Below, piece by piece: positions 40,111-48,359 of a stretch of 64,000 nucleotides of DNA. A program made the translations under genes and the position numbers. This stretch comes from Thomasclavelia ramosa DSM 1402. GTDB lineage: Bacteria > Bacillota_I > Bacilli_A > Erysipelotrichales > Coprobacillaceae. The notes beneath the pieces are model-generated. The model saw nothing but the letters and a program-made list of their open reading frames with translations, was not told the DNA's origin and made no database searches. The stretch covers positions 2,914,001 to 2,978,000 of the forward strand of contig NZ_CP036346.1 in NCBI RefSeq assembly GCF_014131695.1. Reading direction: 5' to 3'. Within the stretch, counting starts at the first letter, position 1. The number at the start of each line of letters is the position of its first letter.

Positions 40111-41873
40111 TCGAGTAGGAGAAAATAAATAATTTTATATTTATTTTCGACCTCTCACACCACCGTACGTGCCGTACGACGGTTTAAATCTATATTGAAA
40201 TATGTTTTAACTGATACTGGACTACCATTGATGGTAGCCCTTTTTTATATAGTAAATTGTTTGTTATTTTTGTTTGTAGAAATGTGCTTGCACATCTTGC
40301 ATATGACTCACGACAGTTTGCCTAAGTCTTTGCTTGCCATGGTAATACTCCTAATTTTATTAGTTGCTTTTCCCTGCTTTTGTTCGTCTTCCACTTCTTC
40401 CAAAGGCACATTCTTATTCGAAATTTTATTTGTTTATCTAGTTTTCTACATACACCCATAAAATTTTCTATCCGATAGTAATTAATCCATCCAACTATCA
40501 GTTGTCTTATCTTAAGTATTCTATATTCCCAAGATACTGACCAACTTCTATTTGTTAGTTTCTTCAATTTTGTTTGCAGTTTTCTCATGTGGTTTTGCTT
40601 TCCACATAGATGAAAAAGAGTCATAGTAGAAACCAAATCCTAAATATTTAATATCATTAGGTTTCAAAATTTTGCTTTTAGTCATGTTTACCTTAAATCT
40701 ACGTTTCTTTTCTATGAATTTACTAATGTTTTCCATTACTCTATCGGCGGCTTTACTGCTACCCACTAATATAATACAATCGTCTGCATAACGTGTGAAT
40801 CTTAGCCCTCGTGCTTCCATTTCTTTATCTAGTTCATTGAGAACTATGTTACTGAGTAGGGGACTTAGATTTCCCCCTTGTGGTGTTCCTACGACTGACT
40901 CTCTATATTCATTATCAATCATAATTCCACTCACTAGGAATTTTCTAATTAGAGATACTATCTCCTCACTTTTTACACCCTTCATGACAAGTGAGATGAG
41001 TTTATCGTGATTAACTGTATCAAAGAACTTTTCCAAGTCTATATCTACTACCTACTGAAAGCCTTAATTCATATATTCTAACGCTTTGATAATTGCCATT
41101 TCGCAACACCTATTTGGTCTAAAGCCAAAACTATTGTCACTAAATATTGATTCGTAGATAGGTATTAATACTTGGGCTATGGCTTGTTGAACAAATCTAT
41201 CAAGTACTGTTGGTACTCCTAAATTTTGTACTCCGCCATCAGGTTTAGGTATTTCTACTCTTCGTACAAGTTCTGGCTTATATGTCTTGTTACGTATACT
41301 GTCCTTAATTTCTTCTAGATAACCTTTAAGTTCATCTACTCCCATCTGCTCCACTTGCACTTTTGTTTCGTTTTACTTGTGTAAATGCTAGTCCTAGATT
41401 AGTATCACTAAGCATCTGTTCAAGCAATGCATTATCAGTTTTCATATTTCCGTTACCTCCATTTCTTTCGCTATCCATTATACTCACTTCCCCTGTATTC
41501 TTCTTTCGGGCCTTCGCTCCATGACCATTACAGCCACTTCTTTGCTACTACGACCTCTGCTGACTTCCCATGATTCATTATTACTAGGATTTCTCCATCA
41601 TGAGACCTCCCAGGATAATGTCATATCTCTTTCCTTCCATATATCTGCCACATTTACATATAATAGTTTCATTCCACAACCTCTTATGACTTCATGTTGC
41701 TTTGCACACTCGTCCCCATTATATGCCTGATGTGATTCATGTTCCTCGGACCAAGATTTTGCCTCCATCTTCTTTCAGATTCCACCTCACGATAGACACC
41801 CTTGATATTGGCTAGTGGTTGGCACCCCCATAGTGGACTTTCACCACCTAGATATATGCCATGCCCGGCATAC
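40111..41873 (-). mobile_element. Degenerate group II intron (class C-like)
   Basis: The minus-strand element begins GTATGCCGGGC at 41873, immediately after the T tract of a terminator hairpin. It ends near the CTACTCGAT at 40110-40119. The 5' part shows the ATCTAGGTGGTGAAAGTCCAC-type domain I segment (about 41830-41855). The 3' part shows the ACGTACGGTGGTGTGAGAGGTCG segment typical of bacterial introns (about 40135-40160), followed by an AT-rich domain VI. Insertion just behind a terminator is the habit of class C introns. Its reverse transcriptase is broken, so it cannot move alone. Between 41446 and 41873 I see only intron RNA sequence. Confidence 0.8.
40240..41445 (-). pseudogene. ltrA: Group II intron reverse transcriptase/maturase, broken
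   Basis: Three overlapping frames make up one intron protein. The N-terminus starts at ATG 41445 (after GGAGGTAACGG) and reads LLEQMLSDTNLGLAFTQVKRNK. The frame shifts near 41361, then EIPKPDGGVQNLGVPTVLDRFVQQA and FGFRPNR (RT blocks 1-2) follow. A stop interrupts near 41064, before VDIDLEKFFDTVNH. The catalytic FTRYADD and GTPQGGNLSP lie in the next piece. A frameshift at 40548-40636 leads to the maturase part (RILKIRQLIVGWINYYR), and an in-frame TAG at 40322 precedes the ANCRESYARC end. At least four lesions make it inactive. Confidence 0.9.
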
Positions 41874-41908
41874 AAAAAAGGATTGAGATACGCAATTTAT
41901 CTCAATCC
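41874..41908 (-). terminator. agrBD terminator (bidirectional), intron landing site
   Basis: GGATTGAGATA and TATCTCAATCC (41880-41908) form an 11-bp stem with T runs on both sides. The group II intron starts right after the minus-strand T tract. Confidence 0.85.
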
Positions 41909-41916
41909 TTTTCTTA

Positions 41917-42060
41917 TTAATATCTGTCGTATTTCTTTAATGCCTCAGGTTCTTGTTCTTGATAAATATGTCTTTGTGAATATACACTTACCGCTTGAAC
42001 AGCAACTAAAAATAAACCTGAACTTAAAACTTTTAATACTTTACTTTTTAGATTTTTCAT
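41917..42060 (-). CDS. agrD: AgrD-like autoinducing peptide precursor
   Basis: A 47-residue peptide, too short for most gene callers, overlapping the end of agrB by 20 nt. It has an amphipathic N-terminus (MKNLKSKVLKVLSSGLFLVA), then QAVSVYSQRHIYQ and an acidic tail EQEPEALKKYDRY. Laid against the C. perfringens precursor as I recall it (TSACLWFT-HQPEEPKSL), S28 takes the place of the ring cysteine and SQRHI the ring. There is no cysteine at all, so the signal would be a serine lactone. AgrB would cut after I32 and close the ring. Position next to agrB and two-component genes supports the call; the exact peptide is inferred. Confidence 0.85.
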   Translation of the reverse strand: MKNLKSKVLKVLSSGLFLVAVQAVSVYSQRHIYQEQEPEALKKYDRY

Positions 42061-42613
42061 AATCAATCTTCCCTCCCAACATTAGTAGATTAATCACAAT
42101 AAATATATAAACCATTATGTCTAAATATCCATTATGAATATGGAATAATGCCGCTATTATTGTTAGATAAATTATTAAGACTATTTTTGAATAACGTATG
42201 AATACATCTTTCTTCTTTTTACTCGCAACTTTATTCACGTTATCTACTGGACCTAAAGCTAAAATATTAATTGAACCAATCAAACACACTATTAATATTG
42301 TCATTAATGTAAAATGATAATAATTTAAAAATATAACACCCGCCAAGAAAAAACCAGCATATGTACAAATACAAGCGGCATAACTTTTACAATGATACCC
42401 GCCTAAAATTGATCTTGTGCTTGATAAAACAATTTCATAAACAACTGCTTCAATAAAATGATTAGTCATTAAACCCAAAAATAAAAGCAGCAACGTCCCA
42501 ATCACTTCAGAAATAATCAGCTTAGCTCCATGAAGGTATATTTCTTTATCCTCATCTAAATAATTACCTTTGTCTAAATAATTCACTAACTTATTTGATA
42601 AACTATCAATCAT
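42041..42613 (-). CDS. agrB: AgrB-like membrane peptidase
   Basis: A 190-residue AgrB/accessory gene regulator B protein starting at ATG 42613, 8-9 nt after AAAGGAGA; the in-frame ATG at 42634 has no such site. It cuts the AgrD tail and cyclises the peptide in the membrane. Catalytic H74 and C81 in GGYHCKSYAAC keep the seven-residue spacing of the S. aureus enzyme (H77, C84), and R67 matches the conserved arginine. Four to six hydrophobic helices follow. It overlaps agrD, so the two are co-translated, and it is divergent from the regulator and kinase genes. Confidence 0.95.
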   Translation of the reverse strand: MIDSLSNKLVNYLDKGNYLDEDKEIYLHGAKLIISEVIGTLLLLFLGLMTNHFIEAVVYEIVLSSTRSILGGYHCKSYAACICTYAGFFLAGVIFLNYYHFTLMTILIVCLIGSINILALGPVDNVNKVASKKKKDVFIRYSKIVLIIYLTIIAALFHIHNGYLDIMVYIFIVINLLMLGGKIDYEKSKK

Positions 42614-42668
42614 AACCACATCTCCTTTCATCACAATATCATAACACCAAATTAATACAATATATATG

Positions 42669-42716
42669 TCGTAAAGTACTATTTTATTTCGCGAATCGTC
42701 AAGTTTCGTATATAAT
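42669..42716 (+). promoter_or_regulatory. agr divergent control region with direct repeat
   Basis: A 9-mer direct repeat TCGTAAAGT (42669-42677) and TCGTCAAGT (42696-42704), 27 bp apart, lies between agrB and the regulator gene. A perfect -10 TATAAT (42711-42716) faces the regulator gene but has a poor -35 (TTCGCG), as expected for an activated promoter. LytTR proteins bind pairs of 9-bp repeats, though usually about 21 bp apart. Confidence 0.4.
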
Positions 42717-42738
42717 AGTCACTAAAGGAGAAATAACT

Positions 42739-43443
42739 ATGTATAAGTTTGCAATTATTGATGATAATCATTTTGACCAAAAATTAATCCTATCGACATT
42801 AGAAAAGGAATGTCAGCTTCATAATATTGAATATAAACTTGATGTTTATAATAATTCATTGAATTTTGATTTGAGTATTTTTTATGACGCTATCTTCTTA
42901 GATATCGAAATGCCTAAAGAAGATGGTTTTTCATTTGCCGAACGTCTTAATAATTATTATGAAACAAAAATTATAGTTGTTACTAATAATAATGATTATC
43001 GCGCAAACGCATACAATATTCATCCATTTCAGTTTATTAATAAACAAAATATTAAAATAGAAATAATCAATGTCTGTAATCAGTTATTTAAATCATTGAA
43101 AAAGAATGATAAATTTATTACTGGTTATATTTACGATCGGAAGAAAAATATTCGCATCAAAGATATTTATTACATCATTGTAGAAGATCACTTATGTTAT
43201 ATCTTTTTATATGAAAACAAAAAATCTATTTGTATTCGTGACACTATAGGAAACATTGAAAAATCCCACCTTTCTAATGGATTAGTACGCATTAATCGTT
43301 CTACTATAATAAATATGTTACATATAAAAGATATTAAAAAGAATAAAATTTGTTTAAAAAATAATATCGAACTAATCATATCCTTAGGATATAATAAACA
43401 TTTCGAAAAACACTATCAAAGCTATATTTGGGGGTTACTATGA
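42739..43443 (+). CDS. LytTR response regulator (AgrA-like)
   Basis: A 234-residue regulator. The receiver domain (1-120) has the acidic pair D8 D9, phospho-acceptor D55 in FLDIEMP and the T/K switch positions (VVTNN, INKQN). A LytTR DNA-binding domain (about 130-230) follows, with VEDHLCYIFL and LVRINRSTIINM. It is the likely AgrA of this locus: ribosome site AAAGGAGA precedes the ATG, and its stop overlaps the kinase start (ATGA). Such regulators activate the divergent agrBD promoter when the peptide accumulates. Confidence 0.93.
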   Translation: MYKFAIIDDNHFDQKLILSTLEKECQLHNIEYKLDVYNNSLNFDLSIFYDAIFLDIEMPKEDGFSFAERLNNYYETKIIVVTNNNDYRANAYNIHPFQFINKQNIKIEIINVCNQLFKSLKKNDKFITGYIYDRKKNIRIKDIYYIIVEDHLCYIFLYENKKSICIRDTIGNIEKSHLSNGLVRINRSTIINMLHIKDIKKNKICLKNNIELIISLGYNKHFEKHYQSYIWGLL

Positions 43444-44702
43444 GCTATTTTGATTTAATTATAAATATTACTGAAGCTTTTATTTGCACATTATTTGTAT
43501 ACAAATTATTTAACAGGAAATTTTCCACCTATTTGATTGCCTCTCTCTTTTATTCGGGAGTCATAACAGCATGTAATTTTACATCATCACCCGAAATAAT
43601 AATGATTGTTCTTTCAATTCTAATTCTCTTTTCCTATTCACACTTTCTAAATAAAGCGAATTATTTACAAAATATCTTTATCGCTTTGTTCATTAATACT
43701 CTTGTTAATGTAGCAACTACTTTATCAATTTGTTTCTCTACTTTACTAGCCAAATTTCCAATCGATTCAGTTGACGGTTATCATTTAATGGCTATGATTT
43801 CAAAACCAATCTTACTTGTTCTCGTACTTGCAACAGCCAGTCATATTAAAAAGTATTATTTTTTAGAAAGTCAAGTACTTAAATATATTACAATTTCAAT
43901 TGTTTTATTAAACTTTATTTACAGCGTTACTGTTGATTACATATTTTATGGGGATAATCTTAATTCCACTCTAACATTGCTATTATTGCTTATTGATGCC
44001 CTAACAATCTGTCTTTGTTTTGTATTCTTTGAGGCCCAGCGCGAACAATATCGTATTCTCGAATTACAACGAAAAAGTATGAAAATTGAAAACTTAGAAA
44101 CTATTCAAAGTATCAATGAAAATAATTATCAACAACTAAGAAATTGGAAACATGATATTATCCATGTCTTTAATGCCATAAAATATCAACTAACTAATAA
44201 AAATTATAATGAAGCTTTTAAAATCATCAATGAATATAATCATAATTTAAATAGCAATAACTTTGTTCAATCTTCTGGAAATGAATTATTAGATTATTTA
44301 TTATTACAAAAAGTTAATCAAATAAAGGATAAAGAGATTCACCTTATAACTAGTTGTCATAATACCATTGGTCCACTGGAAGATGCCCATTTCTTTATTA
44401 TTGTGGGAAACTTAATTGACAACGCAATTGAAAATTGCGATTCAAATTTCAATAAACAACTTTGGGTTTCTATCGGGACAAAACCAGAGTATTATTTTAT
44501 TAGTATTAAAAACAGTATCAAAGATAGTGTTCTAGCTGCTAATCCAGATTTAAATACAACTAAAGTTGACTCTGAGCATCATGGAATTGGTATTAATAAC
44601 GTACGACTATTAGTCAACCATTACCAAGGTTTAATTAAATTCGAAGAAGATGAAGGTTACTTTATTGTCAAAATACTAATACCAAATAATCCCGCCAGTT
44701 AA
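43440..44702 (+). CDS. AgrC-like sensor histidine kinase
   Basis: A 420-residue kinase from ATG 43440, overlapping the regulator stop by four bases; the TTG at 43428 lies inside that gene. Residues 1-200 form about six membrane helices, the peptide-sensing part in AgrC-type kinases. The H-box is LRNWKHDIIHVFNAI with the phosphorylated His near 238. The GHKL ATPase has the N-box VGNLIDNAIENC and a G-box HHGIGINNVRLL. It is the expected partner of the regulator and peptide genes next door. Its 3' end lies in a terminator hairpin. Confidence 0.93.
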   Translation: MSYFDLIINITEAFICTLFVYKLFNRKFSTYLIASLFYSGVITACNFTSSPEIIMIVLSILILFSYSHFLNKANYLQNIFIALFINTLVNVATTLSICFSTLLAKFPIDSVDGYHLMAMISKPILLVLVLATASHIKKYYFLESQVLKYITISIVLLNFIYSVTVDYIFYGDNLNSTLTLLLLLIDALTICLCFVFFEAQREQYRILELQRKSMKIENLETIQSINENNYQQLRNWKHDIIHVFNAIKYQLTNKNYNEAFKIINEYNHNLNSNNFVQSSGNELLDYLLLQKVNQIKDKEIHLITSCHNTIGPLEDAHFFIIVGNLIDNAIENCDSNFNKQLWVSIGTKPEYYFISIKNSIKDSVLAANPDLNTTKVDSEHHGIGINNVRLLVNHYQGLIKFEEDEGYFIVKILIPNNPAS

Positions 44703-44722
44703 ACTAACGGGATTATTTTTAT
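44685..44722. terminator. Bidirectional terminator between the kinase gene and yitT
   Basis: AATAATCCCG and CGGGATTATT (44685-44717) form a 10-bp stem, with T on one side and A on the other. The left arm is coding sequence for the kinase's last residues. Confidence 0.8.
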
Positions 44723-45573
44723 AATGGTGCATTGTAAAAACGACCAACATATTTTTCTGACTTACTTACATTAATAATTATCTTGGGGTCAACTTCTTTT
44801 AAAGCAGTAACAACATCATCAACCTCATAACTTGAAACAATTGCCGTTAACATAGAAACCGGCGTCTTAGAATATCCACCCATTCCATCTAAAGCTGTAA
44901 TCCCATGATGAAAATTTTTGCAATATATTGCCATAACATCATCTTTGTTTTTTGTGAAAATCTGCATCATTACACGTTTATAACGGGTATGAAAATTAGA
45001 AACTGTTTTTGTTGACATAAATTGGAATAAAATTGAATATCCTGCTGCCTCAAAACCAAAAATATATCCAAATACACACAACATTATTGTATTAAAAATG
45101 AACACTTGATTCCAGATTTCCTTTCCGCTCTTATTGGAAACATACAATGCTATAAAATCGGTTCCACCACTTGAAGCATTACCTTTCAAAGCAATTACAA
45201 TACTTCCGCCAAACATAAATCCACCAAAAATAACATTTAATATCTTGTCATCAAATAATGGAACTTGTGGCATCAATGGTAAAAACAACGATGTCAGACC
45301 AACCTGCAAAAGCGAAAAGAAAACAAATCGTGGTGATATTTTTTTTGCACAAAATAAAGCTACTGGGATATTTAAAAACAATAAGCCAATTGAAGTAGGT
45401 ATATTGTGCCCGATTAGTTCAGCAATCATATCGATCATTATTGCGATTCCCATAAATCCGCCTGATAAAATCCCGGCTGGCCGAACTAAATTTTTTGTTG
45501 CAAAAGCCATGATTAACGATGATAAAAACACAGCACCAAAGCTAATCAAGCATTTCTTCTTTTTTATATCCAT
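44719..45573 (-). CDS. YitT-family membrane protein
   Basis: A 284-residue YitT/DUF161 protein. Five or six membrane helices occupy residues 1-190 with the family's GILSGGFMGIAI and GNASSGGTDFIALYV segments. A soluble DUF2179 domain follows (about 210-284), including HHGITALDGMGGYSKTP. The function of the family is not known; a role in transport has been suggested. It is alone between the kinase gene and the PHP gene. Confidence 0.9.
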   Translation of the reverse strand: MDIKKKKCLISFGAVFLSSLIMAFATKNLVRPAGILSGGFMGIAIMIDMIAELIGHNIPTSIGLLFLNIPVALFCAKKISPRFVFFSLLQVGLTSLFLPLMPQVPLFDDKILNVIFGGFMFGGSIVIALKGNASSGGTDFIALYVSNKSGKEIWNQVFIFNTIMLCVFGYIFGFEAAGYSILFQFMSTKTVSNFHTRYKRVMMQIFTKNKDDVMAIYCKNFHHGITALDGMGGYSKTPVSMLTAIVSSYEVDDVVTALKEVDPKIIINVSKSEKYVGRFYNAPL

Positions 45574-45652
45574 GTTACTGATCCCCTTTTATACGCCCCG
45601 ATTATAGCACAGTGATTGTATCAATTAAAGAACAATTATAATTTATTTTTGA

Positions 45653-45679
45653 TAAAAAAGAGCGCTCCATTACGCTCTT
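45653..45679 (-). terminator. Terminator after the PHP gene
   Basis: AAGAGCG-(8 nt)-CGCTCTT and a T run on the minus strand. Confidence 0.8.
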
Positions 45680-45683
45680 ATAA

Positions 45684-46574
45684 TTAGATTAATTTATATT
45701 CTTTTAATTGATTTTCAATATCATGTTCATCGATCGTACAGCGACATTCACCAAGCTCAATTGCCGGCTTAGTTTTACCATGATAATCACTACCACATGT
45801 AATCAAAATCTGATGTTTTTTTCCTGCTTGATAGAAATATTCAACTGTTTCAGGACTATGATAATTACTAAAAGCTTCAACCCCTTCTACACCTAATTCC
45901 ACCATCTCATCAAAAATCTCAAATTTACCTTTTAAATTATTCCCAGGATGAGCTAAAACAACTGTTCCTCCATGCCTCTTGATTAAATCAATCGTTTCTT
46001 TTAAAGTCGGATAAACTATTTCTGTATAACATGGTTTCCCTTGAGCATAGAAATCCCAATAAAAATTAACATATGGATTATCGCTACGTTCTCCCCCGCT
46101 ACGATATGGTTTTAATAAAGAATTTTCATTATAACGTTGATCATTTAATAATACTTCACCAAACATTTCCCCCGTATAAACACCATTATCACTTAAAGCA
46201 TCTAACGCTGCTTGATCAACATCAAAACCTAACATATTTGTTAATTTTACCTTTTCTTTTGAACATGCTAGTTCTTGGTTCAATACATTTTCTTCTAACG
46301 TCACGAAATCCGCATGATGATAATCAACCCCATAACCTAAAACATGTAGGTTGATTCCCTTATAAGTACAGTCAATTTCGACACTAGGAATATATTTAAT
46401 ATTTAATTTAGCTGCTGCTTCTTTCGCTTCATCAATCGCTTTAACACTATTATGATCAGCAATTGCCATAACCTTAATTCCTGCTTTGTGGCATTGTTCA
46501 ACTAATTGAGTCGGAGTAAATTCACCATCATCACTATATTTTGAATGCATGTGTAAATCAATATACTTTTCCAT
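45684..46574 (-). CDS. PHP-domain phosphoesterase
   Basis: A 296-residue PHP protein of the YciV/TrpH group, metal-dependent phosphatases for small phosphorylated nucleotides or sugars. Metal ligands are in order: HMHSKYSDDG (H8, H10, D15-16), AIADHNS, PSVEID, a His in HVLGYGVDYHH, HPGNN and CGSDYHGK near the end. Its ATG follows the ROK regulator stop directly (TAAATG), so the two genes form an operon. The substrate is not predictable from the sequence alone. Known relatives cleave 3',5'-bisphosphates. Confidence 0.88.
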   Translation of the reverse strand: MEKYIDLHMHSKYSDDGEFTPTQLVEQCHKAGIKVMAIADHNSVKAIDEAKEAAAKLNIKYIPSVEIDCTYKGINLHVLGYGVDYHHADFVTLEENVLNQELACSKEKVKLTNMLGFDVDQAALDALSDNGVYTGEMFGEVLLNDQRYNENSLLKPYRSGGERSDNPYVNFYWDFYAQGKPCYTEIVYPTLKETIDLIKRHGGTVVLAHPGNNLKGKFEIFDEMVELGVEGVEAFSNYHSPETVEYFYQAGKKHQILITCGSDYHGKTKPAIELGECRCTIDEHDIENQLKEYKLI

Positions 46575-47561
46575 TTATCTATCTCTCTTTCGCATTTTAT
46601 TTTTTAATACTTCAATTCCTAAACTATACAATCCATCTTTAATTAATTGATCTAAATTATCGATATCAATAATTTTAGGCCAATGTTCTGCGGGTAAATA
46701 ATTAATTAATTGACTCGAATCAAACTCTTTAAATACATCACTGCAAACACCAATAATTTCCGGATTGATAACACAACAAATCGTTGCTAATTGTTTTAAT
46801 AGTAAATCATTTGGAGCTTTAAACAACATTTCATCTTGCTCATGATGGCTCATAAACGGCAAATATGATAGTTCACCCGCAAAGTTAGAATATCCGCTGC
46901 ATAATCGATGATTAATTAAAATACCACATCCAACATATTTAATCTTAGGCTGATACATTAACGCTAAATTGTTAGCATTTGGATAATGAATTCCAAACCC
47001 TATGCTAGCCGCATTAACATCATTGTCCATTATTATATCAAGATTGAAATGCTCTTTCAGCAGCTTTAACAACTCACAATTTCGTAACGCTTCAAAATCA
47101 CAAATTCCAACTTTTCCATCTTTACACACTCCCGGGATACTTAGTGCTAGCACTGTTACTTTATAATCATCACAAATTAAATTACTTATGGCTTCTAGTA
47201 ATTCATCGATTGAACCCTCTTCACTAATAAGCTTTTCTTCCTTTAAAATATTCCCTAATAAATCTGTAATTTTAACAAGAAAATAATAATATTGATCATC
47301 TCTTTTTAAACTTACGTTACCTAAATGATAATAATCTTTATTTAGAATATATTGTTTTGATTTGCGACCACCAGTTGACTGCGCTTCTCCAACAAGCTTA
47401 ATTTCATCATCTTTTAGTAATAATTGTAAGATGTTTGTTGTTGCTGCAAGTGATAGACCAGTATGTTTAGCTAAATCGTTTTTAGTCCAAATTTCACCAT
47501 TATAAAAACATAATCGTACTTGATGAATATTATTCGTTTTTAATTCTGTAATTTTAACCAA
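46575..47561 (-). CDS. ROK-family transcriptional regulator
   Basis: A 328-residue protein with an N-terminal winged helix (about residues 20-75, TKNDLAKHTGLSLAATTNILQLLL) and a ROK sugar-kinase-like fold (90-328). The kinase-like part keeps DNDVNAASIGFG but lacks the zinc-binding CxCGxxGCxE block, so it is a regulator and not a sugar kinase. XylR/NagC-type relatives sense sugars or sugar phosphates. It directly precedes the PHP gene and may control it; no sugar operon is adjacent. Confidence 0.85.
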   Translation of the reverse strand: MVKITELKTNNIHQVRLCFYNGEIWTKNDLAKHTGLSLAATTNILQLLLKDDEIKLVGEAQSTGGRKSKQYILNKDYYHLGNVSLKRDDQYYYFLVKITDLLGNILKEEKLISEEGSIDELLEAISNLICDDYKVTVLALSIPGVCKDGKVGICDFEALRNCELLKLLKEHFNLDIIMDNDVNAASIGFGIHYPNANNLALMYQPKIKYVGCGILINHRLCSGYSNFAGELSYLPFMSHHEQDEMLFKAPNDLLLKQLATICCVINPEIIGVCSDVFKEFDSSQLINYLPAEHWPKIIDIDNLDQLIKDGLYSLGIEVLKNKMRKRDR

Positions 47562-47691
47562 ATATCTCCCCCCTTTTTTTGCCTTTCGTCACAATAAAAT
47601 GAAAGATTATATACTTATTATAACAAGATTATTATTAATGTAAATGTTTTATTCATAAAAATTTGTTACAATAATCATCGAGGTGAACTAT

Positions 47692-48249
47692 ATGTCTGAT
47701 TCTTTAATCACTAAACGGGCTTTGGCTAAAACTTTAAAAGAACTTTGTCAGTATCGAAACTTTGAAAAAATTTCCATTAACGATCTAACTAATAAATGTG
47801 GTCTAAATCGTCAAACTTTTTATTATCACTTCCAAGATAAATATGATTTATTACAGTGGTTATATTATGATGAATTATTTGCAGATATCGAGAATATCAT
47901 TACTTTTGACAACTGGGATCAATGTCTATTAACAGTTTTAGAAAAAATATATCAAGAAAAAGATTTTTATATTAGCACTATCAATACCAACGAACAATAT
48001 TTTTATCATGATCTATATAATCTGGCTCAGAAATGTTTTTATGATGCGATTACTAAGCTTGATGTAAACAAAACCGTTTCCCCACAAGAAAAGAATTTTT
48101 TTAGTGAATTTTATGCTTATGGAATTGCCGGAACAGTACTCCGCTGGATAAAAACCAATATGAAAAATGAGCCTGCAAAACTTGCACACGGACTAAAAAA
48201 AATCGCTACTCAAAGTGAAACTTTTGCTGCTAGTTTATTAAATAATTAG
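47692..48249 (+). CDS. TetR-family regulator
   Basis: A 185-residue TetR protein starting at ATG 47692 after GAGGTG. The HTH domain (about residues 1-50) contains ISINDLTNKCGLNRQTFYYHFQDKYDL, close to the DhaS-like subgroup, with a matching all-helical C-terminal domain. It is 110 bp upstream of the oleate hydratase gene on the same strand, so it probably controls that gene and its own expression. The ligand could be a fatty acid, but nothing in the sequence proves it. Confidence 0.88.
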   Translation: MSDSLITKRALAKTLKELCQYRNFEKISINDLTNKCGLNRQTFYYHFQDKYDLLQWLYYDELFADIENIITFDNWDQCLLTVLEKIYQEKDFYISTINTNEQYFYHDLYNLAQKCFYDAITKLDVNKTVSPQEKNFFSEFYAYGIAGTVLRWIKTNMKNEPAKLAHGLKKIATQSETFAASLLNN

Positions 48250-48359
48250 ACAATTAATTATATCTGTCTAGTATTTAGACAAAGTTAAATCTTTGTTTAA
48301 ATACTTTTTATTTTTTCTGGCTATACTAGTATTTGTTAGAAGAAAGAAGGATATTAAAA

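Noticed and set aside
40322-41360. Separate genes for the three intron-protein frames
   Set aside because: Consecutive parts of one reverse transcriptase broken by frameshifts and stops.
41521-41875. Short frames at 41521-41730 and 41684-41875
   Set aside because: Inside the structured 5' RNA of the group II intron.
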